A DNA stretch of 6,575 nt, taken from contig CAJBLW010000219.1 in the NCBI GenBank assembly GCA_903953985.1, positions 1 to 6,575 of the forward strand. Reading direction: 5' to 3'. The position numbers were made by a program, and so were the translations under genes. The notes beneath the pieces are model-generated. The model was not told where the DNA came from and made no database searches. It worked only from the letters and a program-made list of their open reading frames with translations. Positions 1 to 5,792 of the stretch are shown one piece after another. The DNA is from an uncultured Burkholderiales bacterium. GTDB lineage: Bacteria; Pseudomonadota; Gammaproteobacteria; Burkholderiales; Burkholderiaceae_C. Each line of letters starts with the position of its first letter. The first letter of the stretch is position 1.

Positions 1-693
1 GGCAACGTGGGTGCTGCCGCCCGCGCATTGAAAGTCATGGGCTTTGACGACTTGGTGCTGGTGGCGCCGCGCTGGCCCAATGTGCTGCGCAAAGAAGAAA
101 CCATCCAGCGCGCCAGCGGAGCCAACGACGTGCTGGCCAAGGCGCGGGTGGTCGACACGCTGGACGAAGCCTTGGAGGGCGTGACCCATTTGTGTGCCAC
201 CGCCATGACGCCGCGCGACTTTGGCCCGCCCACCCGCTCGCCACGCGAGCACTTTGCCGAGCTGACTCGGCCCGGTGCGCCCGAGCAGAGCGTGGCTTTT
301 TTGTTTGGCTGCGAGCGCTTTGGCATGAAAAACGAAGACGTTTACCGCTGCCATGTGGCGCTGTCCATCCCCACCCATCCGCAATTTGGTTCACTCAATT
401 TGGGCTCGGCCATTCAGGTCATTGCCTACGACTGGCGCGTGGCTTTGGGAGGCTTTCCGGTACAAGACGCTGTGGTGCCATCCGACAAAGCCGATGCGCA
501 GCAAGTGGCCGGCATGCTGACCCATTGGGAACAAGCGTTGACCGACATCGGCTTTTTGGACCCGGCCGCGCCCAAAAAACTGATGCCGCGTCTGAACCAG
601 TTGTTCAACCGGGCCGACCTGAGCCCGGAAGAAATCCACATCCTGCGCGGGGTGGCCAAGGCCATGATCCAAAACGCCAGCGTCAAGCGATAG
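1..693 (+). CDS. trmJ: tRNA (cytidine/uridine-2'-O-)-methyltransferase TrmJ, 5' end missing
   Basis: A SPOUT-class (TrmH/SpoU) methyltransferase. TrmJ uses S-adenosylmethionine to methylate the 2'-OH of nucleotide 32 in the tRNA anticodon loop, in the cytoplasm. The reading frame is open from base 1, which starts in SpoU motif 1 (GNVGAAARA), so about 16 N-terminal residues lie outside the window by comparison with E. coli TrmJ. The GTG at base 7 lies inside this motif and is not the true start. Motif 2 (FLFGCERFGMKNEDV) is encoded at about 298-342. Motif 3 (IPTHPQFGSLNLGSAIQV) follows at about 367-420 and forms the knotted SAM pocket. The C-terminal helical extension (GFLDPAAPKKLMPRLNQLF, then HILRG) is typical of TrmJ rather than other SpoU enzymes. 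Position 2 of the FGxE motif is Cys, where E. coli has Arg. cysE starts 11 nt after the stop, which suggests co-transcription. The family call is firm; the exact target base (Cm32 or Um32) is inferred from the family. Confidence 0.93.
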   Translation, partial: GNVGAAARALKVMGFDDLVLVAPRWPNVLRKEETIQRASGANDVLAKARVVDTLDEALEGVTHLCATAMTPRDFGPPTRSPREHFAELTRPGAPEQSVAFLFGCERFGMKNEDVYRCHVALSIPTHPQFGSLNLGSAIQVIAYDWRVALGGFPVQDAVVPSDKADAQQVAGMLTHWEQALTDIGFLDPAAPKKLMPRLNQLFNRADLSPEEIHILRGVAKAMIQNASVKR

Positions 694-704
694 ACTCAAA
701 GCCT

Positions 705-1472
705 ATGTTTTCTCGCCTTCGCTCCGACATCCAGTGCATCCTTGACCGGGACCCCGCCGCCCGCACCGCTTGGGAGGTGCTGACCTGTTACCCGGGCCTG
801 CATGCTTTGGTGCTGCACCGCCGTGCGCACTGGTGCTGGAACCACGGTTTCAAGTGGCTGGGGCGTTTCATCTCGCACATCTCGCGTGGCTTGACGGGCA
901 TCGAAATTCACCCGGGTGCCAAGATCGGTGAACGTGTCTTTTTTGACCATGCCATGGGCGTGGTGGTGGGAGAAACCGCCGAAATTGGCGACGGCTGCAC
1001 CATTTACCAGGGTGTGACCTTGGGCGGTACATCGCTTTACAAAGGTGCCAAGCGCCACCCTACGCTGGGCAAAGATGTGGTGGTGAGTGCCGGGGCCAAG
1101 GTGCTGGGCGGTTTTGAGGTGGGCGATGGGGCCAAGATCGGCAGCAACGCGGTGGTGATCAAGCCAGTGCCTGCCGGGGCCACTGCGGTGGGCATTCCGG
1201 CGCGCATCATCCCGTCCAAGTCGGGCGAGAGCGCGGATGTGTCGGGCACCGAGCGCAAATTCAGCGCCTATGGCATCACGCAAGACGACGACCCGGTGAG
1301 TCAGGCTTTGCGAGGGCTGATTGACAACGCCGCCGGGCAGGAGCAGCAAATTTCAATGATCTGGAAAGCCCTGGAGCAGTTGTGTGCACAGCAACAAGTG
1401 CAGATGCCCGAAGGGGGCGCCGCCCGCGAGAGTTTTGCAGCCGACAAGTTCAATCAGCTGGTGGGCAAGTGA
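705..1472 (+). CDS. cysE: Serine O-acetyltransferase CysE, short N-terminal form (255 aa)
   Basis: Transfers acetyl from acetyl-CoA to L-serine, giving O-acetylserine, the first step of cysteine synthesis in the cytoplasm. A short helical N-terminal domain (residues 1-60, with GLHALVLHRRAHW) precedes a left-handed beta-helix of hexapeptide repeats (about 66-170). Likely active-site residues are Glu67 (in IEIHPGA), His82 (in FFDHAMG) and His118 (in KRHPTLG). These match Asp143, His158 and His193 of E. coli CysE. Glu for Asp is usual in short-form enzymes such as that of Bacillus. The long N-terminal domain of the E. coli enzyme is absent. Instead about 85 residues follow the beta-helix, including a predicted helix (about 198-232), and the chain ends QLVGK rather than in the Ile that docks into CysK in enterics. 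The ATG at 705 is chosen because homology begins here; the frame is open further upstream but overlaps trmJ. The Shine-Dalgarno is weak, consistent with translation following trmJ. Confidence 0.95.
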   Translation: MFSRLRSDIQCILDRDPAARTAWEVLTCYPGLHALVLHRRAHWCWNHGFKWLGRFISHISRGLTGIEIHPGAKIGERVFFDHAMGVVVGETAEIGDGCTIYQGVTLGGTSLYKGAKRHPTLGKDVVVSAGAKVLGGFEVGDGAKIGSNAVVIKPVPAGATAVGIPARIIPSKSGESADVSGTERKFSAYGITQDDDPVSQALRGLIDNAAGQEQQISMIWKALEQLCAQQQVQMPEGGAARESFAADKFNQLVGK

Positions 1473-1475
1473 GCC

Positions 1476-3533
1476 TCAAGGCAGGCTGGCCAAATGGGCC
1501 GTGGCTTTGAGTTCACGCCAGCGTTTGTCCAAGCTGCTGTAACGGGCCAGTGCTTCAGGGTCTTGGCCGCTTTGGTGTTGGGCCAAGGCCTCGTTTTTAA
1601 GCTGTTGCAGATGGTCGATCATCAGCATGCTCAGCAATCTGCGCAGCTCTTGCCGTGCCTCTTGCGGATCGGGTGGGGTGGCGTTGTCGAAACCCACCGC
1701 GTTGTTCATTCTGTCCTGTGCCACCCAACGCTGGGCATCTTCTGCAAAGGGCTGGCCTTGCATGTATTCGCTCAATGTGGACCAGCCCAGTGCCCCTTGT
1801 TCATGAAACACGGATTCGAGCCAGGCAAACAAAGGCCCATGTGGTGCGGGCAGGGCACACAACATGGCGTGGTCTTGACCGGCCAATGATTCCCACAGCG
1901 CCATGTTGCCCAGCAGCAGTCGGGCCGCGTGGTCGGCTCGGCTGGCGGGCACGGTGCGTGGGCCGGTGTAAACCGGTGGCTGCTCACGTTTGTACTTGCT
2001 GTCGCCTTTGAAGCCGGGCGTCCAGTTGGGGCTTTTGTTTTTCCAGTGGCTGTTGCCGTTGGACGGCACGAAAGTGTTGGCACCCGGCCAGGCCTGTGGC
2101 TCGCCGTAGTTTGGCTCGAAGTTGGGGTATTCGTCCTGCCCTGCACTGGCGGCCTGGCTGAATGCCGCGTTGGCCGACTGGGGTGTGGGCGCCGCCGCAC
2201 TGCGTGCAGCGGGTGCAAAGCGCTGGTCACTGGCCGCTTGCTGGCCCCATAGTTTTTCAAGGCCTGCGGTTTCCAGTTGGATCAGTTGTGCCAGCTCTGA
2301 CAGCAGTTGCTGTTTGAGCGCGCCGTCGGGCAGCAGTTGCCACAGCGGGCGGGCTTGGCTCGATAAACGGGCGCGACCTTCGGCCGTTTGCAAGTCGCAG
2401 TCGACGCTGGCCGCGTCGATCAAAAACCGCGACAGCGGCATGGCCTGCTTGATCTGCTCGGCAAAAGCTTCTTGGCCAAACTCGCGGACGTAGCTGTCGG
2501 GGTCGTGCTCGGCGGGCAAAAACAAAAACTTGATGCTGCGCACATCGGTGGCGTAGGGCAGGGCCCCGTCAAGCGCCTTGCGGGCGGCGCGTCGGCCTGC
2601 ACCGTCGCCGTCAAAACTGAAGACCACCGAATCGGTGAAGCGGAACAGCTTTTGCACATGGTCGGGCGTGCAGGCTGTGCCCAGCGTGGCCACCGCATTG
2701 GCAAAGCCCAGCTGGGCCAGCGCCACCACGTCCATGTAGCCTTCGGTCACCAGCACATAGCCTGCGCTGTGCAGGGCTTCGCGGGCTTCGTACAGGCCAT
2801 AAAGCTCGCGGCCTTTGTGGAACACCGGCGTTTCGGGGGAGTTGAGGTATTTGGGTGTGCCGCTGCCAATCACGCGCCCGCCAAAGCCGATGCACTCGCC
2901 CTTGATGTTGCGGATCGGGAACATGATGCGGTCCCGAAAACGGTCATACCTTTTGTCGTCTTCTTCGTTGACGATCACCAGGCCTGACTCGGCCAAGAGC
3001 GGGTCGTCGTATTGCGGGAAGATGCTGGCCAGTGAGCGCCAGCCTTCGGGCGCGTAGCCTAGGCCAAAGCGCTTGGCGATTTGGCCTGACAAGCCTCTGC
3101 CCTTGAGATACTCTACCGCCCGTGGCGTGATTTTGAGCTGCTCGCGGTAAGCGTCTCCGGCTTTTTCCAGCACATCGCTCAGGCTGTCTTGCTTGGCTTT
3201 TTGGGCCGCCGCTTTGGCGCGGTCTTCGGGCGACTGTTGTTCTTCGGGCACCACCATGCCGGTTTGCTGGGCCAGGTCTTTGACGGCTTCGATGAAGGTC
3301 ATGCCCGCGTGTTCCATCAAAAAACCAATGGCGTTGCCGTTTTTGCCGCACCCAAAGCAATGGAAAAACTGCTTGGTCGGGCTGACGCTGAAGCTGGGGG
3401 ATTTCTCGCCGTGAAAAGGGCACAGGCCCATGAAGTTGGCGCCCCCTTTCTTGAGCTGCACGTACTTGCCCACGATGTCGACCACGTCGACACGGGACAG
3501 CAACTCCTGGATGAAAGACTGGGGGATGGCCAT
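1476..3533 (-). CDS. dnaG: DNA primase DnaG (685 aa)
   Basis: Synthesises the RNA primers that start leading strands and Okazaki fragments, acting at the replication fork with the DnaB helicase. Domains in order: a CHC2 zinc-binding domain (residues 1-100; ligands Cys38, His41, Cys59, Cys62 in LCPFHGEKSPSF and FHCFGCG); the primase core (about 120-430) with IMFPIRN, GFGGR and KYLNSPETPVF; and a TOPRIM site with Glu264 (VTEGYMDVV), Asp308/Asp310 (FDGDGAG) and Asp344/Asp346 (HDPDSY). A low-complexity Ala/Pro/Asn/Gln-rich linker (about 431-533) leads to the helicase-binding domain (about 534-685). It is about 100 residues longer than E. coli DnaG (581), mostly in this linker. The start at MAIPQSFIQ matches the family; a weak GGTGA lies 10 nt upstream. 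The frame remains open 49 codons further to 3680, but that part is unlike primase. No rpsU or rpoD neighbour is visible. The acyl-CoA synthetase is divergent, and cysE converges with 3 nt between stops. Confidence 0.97.
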   Translation of the reverse strand: MAIPQSFIQELLSRVDVVDIVGKYVQLKKGGANFMGLCPFHGEKSPSFSVSPTKQFFHCFGCGKNGNAIGFLMEHAGMTFIEAVKDLAQQTGMVVPEEQQSPEDRAKAAAQKAKQDSLSDVLEKAGDAYREQLKITPRAVEYLKGRGLSGQIAKRFGLGYAPEGWRSLASIFPQYDDPLLAESGLVIVNEEDDKRYDRFRDRIMFPIRNIKGECIGFGGRVIGSGTPKYLNSPETPVFHKGRELYGLYEAREALHSAGYVLVTEGYMDVVALAQLGFANAVATLGTACTPDHVQKLFRFTDSVVFSFDGDGAGRRAARKALDGALPYATDVRSIKFLFLPAEHDPDSYVREFGQEAFAEQIKQAMPLSRFLIDAASVDCDLQTAEGRARLSSQARPLWQLLPDGALKQQLLSELAQLIQLETAGLEKLWGQQAASDQRFAPAARSAAAPTPQSANAAFSQAASAGQDEYPNFEPNYGEPQAWPGANTFVPSNGNSHWKNKSPNWTPGFKGDSKYKREQPPVYTGPRTVPASRADHAARLLLGNMALWESLAGQDHAMLCALPAPHGPLFAWLESVFHEQGALGWSTLSEYMQGQPFAEDAQRWVAQDRMNNAVGFDNATPPDPQEARQELRRLLSMLMIDHLQQLKNEALAQHQSGQDPEALARYSSLDKRWRELKATAHLASLP

Positions 3534-3667
3534 GGGGTTATTTTCACCGATGTGGGCCAGCGATCGGGCAGGCCGGGTGAAGTGTTTCGGGGCAAACCAG
3601 CATGGATTTGTGCGCCAGCTCAGGCAAACTGTGCACCATTGGACCCACAGCCGAACTGGAATGCCCC
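3534..3667. promoter_or_regulatory. Divergent intergenic region between dnaG and the acyl-CoA synthetase
   Basis: These 134 nt separate two start codons facing away from each other, so promoters for both genes are expected here or, in part, inside the 5' end of the opposite gene. I found no convincing sigma-70 -35/-10 pair on either strand. The visible structure is a CGATCG palindrome (3561-3566) nested inside the possible dnaG leader hairpin listed separately. A weak GGA (3658-3660), 7 nt before the ATG at 3668, is the best ribosome binding site for the plus-strand gene. The regulatory role is inferred from gene orientation. Confidence 0.5.
3543..3581 (-). promoter_or_regulatory. Possible dnaG leader hairpin covering the Shine-Dalgarno
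   Basis: Read on the minus strand, TTCACC (3581-3576) is the exact complement of GGTGAA (3548-3543), which contains the only Shine-Dalgarno-like sequence before the dnaG ATG at 3533. Between them a second complementary pair, GGCC (3574-3571) with GGCC (3558-3555), can form an inner helix with a 12-nt loop. If the dnaG mRNA starts upstream of 3581, this fold would pair the ribosome binding site and lower translation. The complementarity is seen directly. The fold in vivo and its effect are inferred, and a 6-bp arm in GC-rich DNA may arise by chance. Confidence 0.3.
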
Positions 3668-5326
3668 ATGAACGAAACAAAAGTCAGCATCTTTGACCAG
3701 GACTTGCCCCAAACCTCGGCCAACCACGCAGCCATCTCGCCGCTGAGCTTCATTGAGCGCACGGCCGAGGTGTACCCCCATCGCCTGGCCATCGTGCACG
3801 GCGAGTTGCGCCAGGACTGGGCCAGCACCTACCGCCGCTGCCGCCAGTTGGCCAGTGCGCTGGCGCAGGCGGGCATTGGCAAGAACGACACGGTGGCGGT
3901 GATGCTGCCCAACACCCCACCCCTGGTCGAGGCGCACTTTGGCATTCCGATGGCCGGTGCGGTGCTCAATGCGATCAACACCCGCCTGGACCCGGAGACC
4001 GTGGCCTTCATGTTGGACCACGGCGAGGCCAAGGCCGTGATCGTGGATCCGGAGTTTGCGGGAGTGATGAAAAAAGCGCTGGCGCTGCGCCAGTCCACCC
4101 GGCCTTTGCTGGTGATTGACGTCGAAGATGCGTTGTACACCGGGGCGACCGAGCCGCTGGGCACGCTCACGTACGAGGCCTTTGTGGCCCGTGGTGATGC
4201 GAACTTTGCCTGGAGCCTTCCTGGGGATGAATGGGATGCCATTGCGCTGAACTACACCAGTGGCACCACCGGTAACCCCAAGGGCGTGGTCTACCACCAC
4301 CGGGGCGCGGCGACCAATGCGATCTCGAACATCCTGGAATGGGACATGCCCAAGCACGCGGCCTATTTGTGGACGTTGCCCATGTTTCATTGCAACGGCT
4401 GGTGCTTTCCGTGGACGGTGGCGGCGCGTGCGGGCGTGAACGTGTGTTTGCGCAAGGTCGATGCCCAAGCCATGTTCGATGCCATGCGCGACCACGGCGT
4501 CACGCATTACTGCGGTGCGCCCATCGTGCACGGTCTGCTGGTCAATGCCCCGGCCGCCATGAAGGCGGGCGTACCCGCAGGCATCAAGGCCATGGTGGCG
4601 GGCGCTGCGCCTCCGGCTTCGATGATCGAGGGCATGGAGCAGATGGGCTTTGACTTGACCCATGTGTATGGCCTGACCGAGGTCTATGGCCCTGCCACCG
4701 TGTGCCCCAAACACCCCGAGTGGGATGCGCTGGACATTGGCGATCGGGCCCGTCTGAACGCTCGCCAGGGCGTGCGCTACCACCTGCAGCGTGATGTGCG
4801 CGTGCTGGACCCCGAAACCATGCAGCCTGTGCCACAAGACGGCGAAACCATGGGCGAGATCATGTTCAAGGGAAACATCACCATGAAGGGGTATCTCAAG
4901 AACCCCAAAGCCACGCAAGAGGCTTTTGCGGGTGGGTGGTTTCACAGCGGCGACCTGGCGGTGCAGTACCCGGACGGCTATTTCAAGATCAAGGACCGCA
5001 GCAAGGACATCATCATCTCGGGCGGCGAAAACATCTCATCGATTGAGGTGGAAGACGTGCTGTACCGTCATCCCGCTGTGCTGGCGGCGGCCGTGGTGGC
5101 CAAGCCAGATGCACGCTGGGGCGAGACGCCTTGCGCCTTTGTGGAGCTGAAAGCCGACGCTGAAGTCACAGCCGAGCAGATCGTGGCGCACTGCAAGCTG
5201 CACTTGGCGGGCTTCAAGGTGCCGCGTGCGGTGGTGTTTGGCGAATTGCCCAAGACCAGCACGGGCAAGATTCAGAAGTTCGAGTTGCGCAAGCAGGTCG
5301 GGTCAGCACAAGCCATTGACATTTGA
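3668..5326 (+). CDS. AMP-forming acyl-CoA synthetase, DmdB/AAE-like (552 aa)
   Basis: An ANL-superfamily enzyme that activates a carboxylic acid with ATP to an acyl-adenylate, then forms the acyl-CoA thioester, in the cytoplasm. The P-loop is YTSGTTGNPKG (residues 196-206). YGLTEVYG (334-341) is the adenine-binding motif and GWFHSGDL (423-430) carries the ribose-binding Asp429. KDRSKDIIISGGENIS (442-457) contains the hinge and Arg444. PKTSTGKIQK (528-537) contains the likely catalytic Lys534, the usual site of regulatory lysine acetylation in this family. LPMFHCNGWCFPWT (237-250) is characteristic of the subgroup holding methylmercaptopropionate-CoA ligase DmdB and plant short-chain acyl-activating enzymes, so a short- or medium-chain acid is more likely than a long-chain one. 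Length is normal. The ATG at 3668 is preferred; an in-frame ATG at 3602 would add 22 residues unlike the family. It appears monocistronic, followed by hairpins. The substrate cannot be read from sequence, so no symbol is given. Confidence 0.92.
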   Translation: MNETKVSIFDQDLPQTSANHAAISPLSFIERTAEVYPHRLAIVHGELRQDWASTYRRCRQLASALAQAGIGKNDTVAVMLPNTPPLVEAHFGIPMAGAVLNAINTRLDPETVAFMLDHGEAKAVIVDPEFAGVMKKALALRQSTRPLLVIDVEDALYTGATEPLGTLTYEAFVARGDANFAWSLPGDEWDAIALNYTSGTTGNPKGVVYHHRGAATNAISNILEWDMPKHAAYLWTLPMFHCNGWCFPWTVAARAGVNVCLRKVDAQAMFDAMRDHGVTHYCGAPIVHGLLVNAPAAMKAGVPAGIKAMVAGAAPPASMIEGMEQMGFDLTHVYGLTEVYGPATVCPKHPEWDALDIGDRARLNARQGVRYHLQRDVRVLDPETMQPVPQDGETMGEIMFKGNITMKGYLKNPKATQEAFAGGWFHSGDLAVQYPDGYFKIKDRSKDIIISGGENISSIEVEDVLYRHPAVLAAAVVAKPDARWGETPCAFVELKADAEVTAEQIVAHCKLHLAGFKVPRAVVFGELPKTSTGKIQKFELRKQVGSAQAIDI

Positions 5327-5335
5327 CGTCCCCTT

Positions 5336-5363
5336 GGGCCAGGCATCTGGACGGTCCTTTTTT
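5336..5363 (+). terminator. Candidate Rho-independent terminator of the acyl-CoA synthetase gene
   Basis: Ten nucleotides after the synthetase stop codon, GGGCC (5336-5340) can pair with GGTCC (5353-5357), with one G-U pair, directly followed by six T residues (5358-5363). A competing 4-bp helix, CCAG/CTGG (5339-5342 with 5347-5350), also exists. The T run right after a GC-rich arm on the plus strand fits an intrinsic terminator, but the stem is short and the loop large, so this is a moderate call. Confidence 0.45.
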
Positions 5364-5382
5364 CTGTGCAGCTTAAATGACA

Positions 5383-5404
5383 AAGGCCACCTTGCGGTGG
5401 CCTT
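5383..5404. terminator. Perfect 9-bp hairpin, probable bidirectional or minus-strand terminator
   Basis: AAGGCCACC (5383-5391), loop TTGC, GGTGGCCTT (5396-5404) is a perfect 9-bp GC-rich stem with a 4-nt loop. It lies between two convergent genes. On the minus strand it is followed by a moderately T-rich stretch (TTTGTCATTT), 56 nt past the stop of the small exported protein, so it most likely ends that transcript. On the plus strand no T run follows, so it would be at best a backup stop or mRNA 3'-end protector for the synthetase transcript. Confidence 0.6.
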
Positions 5405-5410
5405 GGCTTG

Positions 5411-5432
5411 AGGCCTGAACTGGGTCAGGCCT
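5411..5432. terminator. Second perfect hairpin in the convergent gap
   Basis: AGGCCTGA (5411-5418), loop ACTGGG, TCAGGCCT (5425-5432) is a perfect 8-bp stem with a 6-nt loop, 6 nt beyond the preceding hairpin. Neither side has a T run, so on its own it is a poor intrinsic terminator. It may stabilise an mRNA 3' end or form part of a compound stop for the convergent genes. TCAGGCCT recurs at 5460-5467, over the stop codon of the small gene, so the left arm has two possible partners. Confidence 0.4.
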
Positions 5433-5459
5433 GTTGGCAGCAGCCTCGCTGCGATGGGC

Positions 5460-5705
5460 TCAGGCCTTGCTCTTCTTTTTGGACTTCTTGCTTTTCTGGG
5501 CGGTTTTCTTGGCTGCTTTTTTCTTGGCAGGTGCTTCTGCTTTGGGGGAGGCAGCCGGGGCGGGTGCGGGGGTCACAGCTGGGTTGGCGGTCACGGCAGG
5601 GGCAGCAGTTGGCGCAGGTGCAGGCGCCTGAGCCGGTGCAGCCGTCTGGGCCATAGCGGCGGCAGCCAGCAGGCTGGCCAAGAGGGTGGCGATGGACTTG
5701 ATCAT
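5460..5705 (-). CDS. Small secreted Pro/Ala-rich protein with lysine-rich C-terminal tail (81 aa)
   Basis: I do not recognise a named family. Residues 1-19 form a clear Sec signal peptide: Met-Ile-Lys, then an Ala/Leu-rich hydrophobic core, then AMA with likely cleavage before Gln20. The mature chain of about 62 residues has two parts. Residues 20-60 are rich in Ala and Pro (PAPAP and AAPA patterns), with no Cys or aromatic residue. Residues 61-81 carry 12 lysines with Ala and Ser (AKKKAAKK, KSKKSKKKSK) and are very basic. It should be exported, disordered, and able to bind anionic partners such as lipopolysaccharide, nucleic acid or peptidoglycan polymers. The layout recalls histone H1-like tails and, loosely, the basic periplasmic acid-shock protein Asr, but no homology is claimed. 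The ATG at 5705 is supported by AAAGG (5716-5712) 6 nt upstream and by the signal peptide beginning there; the ATG at 5747 would add 14 residues before it. It lies 87 nt downstream of the NUDIX gene on the same strand. Confidence 0.75.
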   Translation of the reverse strand: MIKSIATLLASLLAAAAMAQTAAPAQAPAPAPTAAPAVTANPAVTPAPAPAASPKAEAPAKKKAAKKTAQKSKKSKKKSKA

Positions 5706-5711
5706 GTGAGG

Positions 5712-5716
5712 CCTTT
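5712..5716 (-). promoter_or_regulatory. Ribosome binding site of the small exported protein
   Basis: Read on the minus strand, AAAGG lies 6 nt before the ATG at 5705. It is among the better Shine-Dalgarno matches in the window and decides the start in favour of 5705, where the signal peptide begins, over the upstream ATG at 5747. Confidence 0.55.
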
Positions 5717-5745
5717 GAAAATCAGGAAAAAAATAATTCATTTGC

Positions 5746-5775
5746 ATTATGAAAGGCGAAGTTCATTCTTTGCCA
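5746..5775 (-). promoter_or_regulatory. Weak candidate promoter for the small exported protein
   Basis: The gap 5706-5792 is markedly more AT-rich than its surroundings, including a seven-T run on the minus strand (5733-5727). CATAAT (5751-5746) matches the sigma-70 -10 box at five of six positions. The element 18 nt upstream, TGGCAA (5775-5770), is a poor -35. A start near 5739 would give a leader of roughly 34 nt. Transcription from the NUDIX gene is an alternative, because no hairpin terminator is visible between the two genes. Confidence 0.25.
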
Positions 5776-5792
5776 GAGGACATTCAAATTTT

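Noticed and set aside
192..704. The cysE frame is open 171 codons upstream of its ATG.
   Set aside because: It overlaps trmJ in another frame, and its Arg/Ala/Pro-rich translation resembles nothing in the CysE family. Homology starts at 705.
3602..3667. An in-frame ATG at 3602 would add 22 residues to the acyl-CoA synthetase.
   Set aside because: The added sequence contains Cys and Gly not typical of the family N-terminus, and no better ribosome binding site supports it. It cannot be fully excluded without N-terminal data.
3534..3680. The dnaG frame is open 49 codons upstream of the chosen start, to an ATG at 3680.
   Set aside because: The extra residues (Trp/Cys/Arg-rich) do not resemble primase, and the family begins with the short helix before the CHC2 zinc finger, matching MAIPQSFIQ. 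The extension would also overlap the start of the divergent gene.
3620..4945. A 441-codon open frame on the minus strand, opposite the acyl-CoA synthetase.
   Set aside because: It is an antisense shadow: His/Gly/Arg-rich low-complexity translation with no domain, opposite a gene with all ANL motifs. Such frames are common in GC-rich genomes.
5570..5650. GC-rich short repeats that might be a microsatellite or CRISPR-like array.
   Set aside because: They encode the Pro/Ala stretch of the small exported protein. The units are irregular and in frame, without spacers, so they reflect protein composition.
5707..5747. A 14-residue N-terminal extension of the small exported protein from the ATG at 5747.
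   Set aside because: The signal peptide begins naturally at the ATG at 5705, which has AAAGG 6 nt upstream. The extension would put polar and aromatic residues before the signal sequence.
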